Made by a program: the position numbers and the translations under genes. Shown here piece by piece: positions 6,202 through 6,926 of a stretch of 6,926 bases of DNA (the first letter of the stretch is position 1; each line of letters opens with the position of its first letter). The stretch is taken from the NCBI GenBank assembly GCA_947260045.1, contig CAMYOP010000279.1, positions 1-6,926 of the forward strand, given 5' to 3'. Source of the stretch: an uncultured Desulfobulbaceae bacterium (lineage in GTDB: Bacteria > Desulfobacterota > Desulfobulbia > Desulfobulbales > Desulfobulbaceae). The notes under the pieces are model-generated. The model was not told the DNA's origin. It was given only the letters and a program-made list of their open reading frames with translations, and did no database searches.

Positions 6202-6230
6202 TTGATTTCTCATTCAAAAAAATACATAAT
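6202..6230 (+). promoter_or_regulatory. Candidate sigma-70-type promoter for the small exported protein gene
   Basis: TTGATT (6202-6207), a 17-base spacer and CATAAT (6225-6230) match the consensus at four and five of six places. Transcription would start near 6237, giving a leader of about 70 bases before the ATG at 6308. The leader contains TGTCCA twice (around 6258 and 6281), whose meaning is unclear. Confidence 0.45.
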
Positions 6231-6307
6231 GAAGAAAGGGGAAGGAAAACATTTTCTGTCCAAACACCTCTTCATGTTTTGTCCAGCCACAACCCAAGGA
6301 GAATTCC

Positions 6308-6685
6308 ATGAATAAATCAAGCCAGACCTGCTGCTGTTTCTTGTGTCACCATTCTCTTTACAAAAAAACCAAAAAAAAGCTGAACACCCTGCCAAAACTT
6401 CCAATAGCAATAGGCATTATCTTCTTGTTATTTCAACCAGTTTCCGGCTTTAGCTTTAATTTCGGCGCCATTATAGATGAAGTAGGCACTGCGGTAAAAA
6501 GTGGCATTAAAGATGTGAAAGAAAATGCCGGCAACACCAGAACCAGTAATGAAAATGAGACAGAGGAACAAAAAAAGGAAAGAATCAGAAAGCATAATGA
6601 AGTCGAACCGGAAGAGGAAGAATGGACAAGTGCTGTCACGCGCGATGTGAGAAAACGAAACGCCACCAGCAATACAGGCAAATAA
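6308..6685 (+). CDS. Small predicted exported or membrane-anchored protein of unknown function
   Basis: A 125-residue protein I do not recognise. The start is firm: AAGGAG (6297-6302) stands five bases before the ATG and there is no internal Met. The N-terminal 31 residues are hydrophilic, with a cysteine/histidine cluster TCCCFLCHH (7-15) and a basic run KKTKKK (19-24). A hydrophobic segment LPIAIGIIFLLFQPVSG (31-47) follows and can act as signal peptide or membrane anchor; a cleavage after SG near 47 is possible, and there is no lipobox. The remaining 78 residues begin with an amphipathic stretch (FNFGAIIDEVGTAVKSGIKD). They then become highly charged and probably disordered, with an acidic run EPEEEEW (100-106) and a basic end. 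The unusually long n-region is the odd feature. It has its own candidate promoter, so it is probably monocistronic. Confidence 0.75.
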   Translation: MNKSSQTCCCFLCHHSLYKKTKKKLNTLPKLPIAIGIIFLLFQPVSGFSFNFGAIIDEVGTAVKSGIKDVKENAGNTRTSNENETEEQKKERIRKHNEVEPEEEEWTSAVTRDVRKRNATSNTGK

Positions 6686-6694
6686 TATCAGGCT

Positions 6695-6722
6695 AAACTG
6701 GATAACAGCTACAGTTTCTTTC
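6695..6722 (+). terminator. Stem-loop after the small exported protein gene, possible terminator
   Basis: AAACTG (6695-6700) and CAGTTT (6712-6717) are perfectly complementary around an 11-base loop, ten bases after the stop codon, and are followed by CTTTCT. The stem is AT-rich and the T-run interrupted, so termination strength is doubtful. Confidence 0.35.
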
Positions 6723-6750
6723 TAGCTATAATGGGGCTGGGAAAAAAGAA

Positions 6751-6778
6751 CCTAAAAAAAGCCCTAAGGGTTTGATTA
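6751..6778 (-). terminator. Possible terminator of the minus-strand membrane protein gene
   Basis: On the minus strand, just past the stop codon at 6776, CCC-TTA-GGG can form a short hairpin followed by C and seven T's. The G+C stem is only three pairs (with a mismatch and two A-T pairs beyond), but the T-run is good. On the plus strand the same bases form AAGCCC-TAA-GGGTTT before a T-rich run, so it could act in both directions. Confidence 0.3.
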
Positions 6779-6926
6779 TTTTTGAAATGCCGCTATATAG
6801 TCACGCCTGATAATCATGATAGTGCCTATCCAGACAAGACAAATACTAAGAATAAAGACACTGAGGTGTGACGGTGACAGCTTTATCGGCAACCACTGGG
6901 TACAAACAAGAATCAGGAGCGAACCA
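6776..6926 (-). CDS. C-terminal end of a membrane protein, possibly a multi-pass transporter (5' partial)
   Basis: The minus strand is open from the right edge (first whole codon ends at 6925) to a TAA at 6776, giving 49 residues. The sequence begins with a hydrophobic piece (SLLILVCTQWLPIKL). A 19-residue hydrophobic helix LSVFILSICLVWIGTIMII comes next, and the protein ends in a positively charged tail RRDYIAAFQK. This is how many multi-pass inner-membrane transporters end: last helix, then a short cytoplasmic basic tail. The tail recalls major-facilitator-type or nucleotide-transporter-like proteins, but 49 residues are too few to name a family. A T-rich hairpin just beyond the stop supports a real gene end. 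It converges on the small exported-protein gene with 90 bases between the stops. Confidence 0.55.
   Translation of the reverse strand, partial: GSLLILVCTQWLPIKLSPSHLSVFILSICLVWIGTIMIIRRDYIAAFQK

Noticed and set aside
6433..6681. Minus-strand open frame of 82 residues opposite the small exported protein
   Set aside because: The plus-strand gene has a near-perfect ribosome binding site and a plausible hydrophobic segment; the antisense frame is Ser/Leu-rich as expected from the complement of a charged coding region.
6727..6732. TATAAT at 6727 as a promoter for a gene to the right
   Set aside because: No -35-like sequence lies 16-18 bases upstream, and the following region is better explained as the end of a minus-strand gene.
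1..6926. CRISPR array, tRNA/rRNA, insertion sequence or defence/toxin-antitoxin system
   Set aside because: I saw no spaced direct repeats, cloverleaf, transposase or paired toxin/antitoxin frames; the window is ordinary chromosomal gene content.

Overview
The window looks like a stretch of chromosome from a moderately AT-rich Gram-negative bacterium, most plausibly a sulfur-metabolising member of the Desulfobacterota (Desulfobulbales-like). The guess rests on the mix of protein types: a ChaN-PDZ protein with an apparent M1-peptidase tail, a DsrC/TusE-type relic, a cysteine-rich zinc-ribbon/rubredoxin-like small protein, and a NUDIX hydrolase with an N-terminal zinc ribbon. No rRNA, tRNA, CRISPR array, insertion sequence or phage gene is visible, and coding density is high. 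The taxonomic call is inference only.

Layout. Position 1-1724 (+) is the 3' part of a large gene cut by the window edge: the end of an M1-aminopeptidase-like region, a linker, a ChaN-type haem-binding domain and a C-terminal PDZ domain. It converges, with only 7 bases between stop codons, on a minus-strand pair read from 2810 down to 1732: a zinc-ribbon NUDIX hydrolase followed by a DUF309 protein (8 bases apart, probable operon). A 102-residue zinc-ribbon protein (3248-2940, -) lies upstream of that pair. A divergent, AT-rich intergenic region with an imperfect inverted repeat separates it from a previously open question, the short reading frame at 3388. I read this as a decayed DsrC/TusE-family gene. 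Its N-terminal and C-terminal portions are both recognisable, but the middle is missing and the two parts are in different frames.

The plus-strand half continues with avtA, a full-length valine-pyruvate aminotransferase (3670-4923). A stand-alone SpoT-like HD-domain hydrolase with a C-terminal membrane segment follows (5039-6175), then a small predicted exported or membrane-anchored protein with a cysteine cluster before its hydrophobic segment (6308-6685). The right edge holds the last 49 codons of a minus-strand membrane protein (6925-6776).

The genes do not form one obvious pathway: branched-chain amino-acid/alanine metabolism (avtA), nucleotide clean-up (NUDIX), possible alarmone hydrolysis (HD protein) and haem/iron handling (ChaN-PDZ) sit side by side. 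I found no evidence of a new multi-gene system. The most informative observation is the DsrC/TusE remnant.
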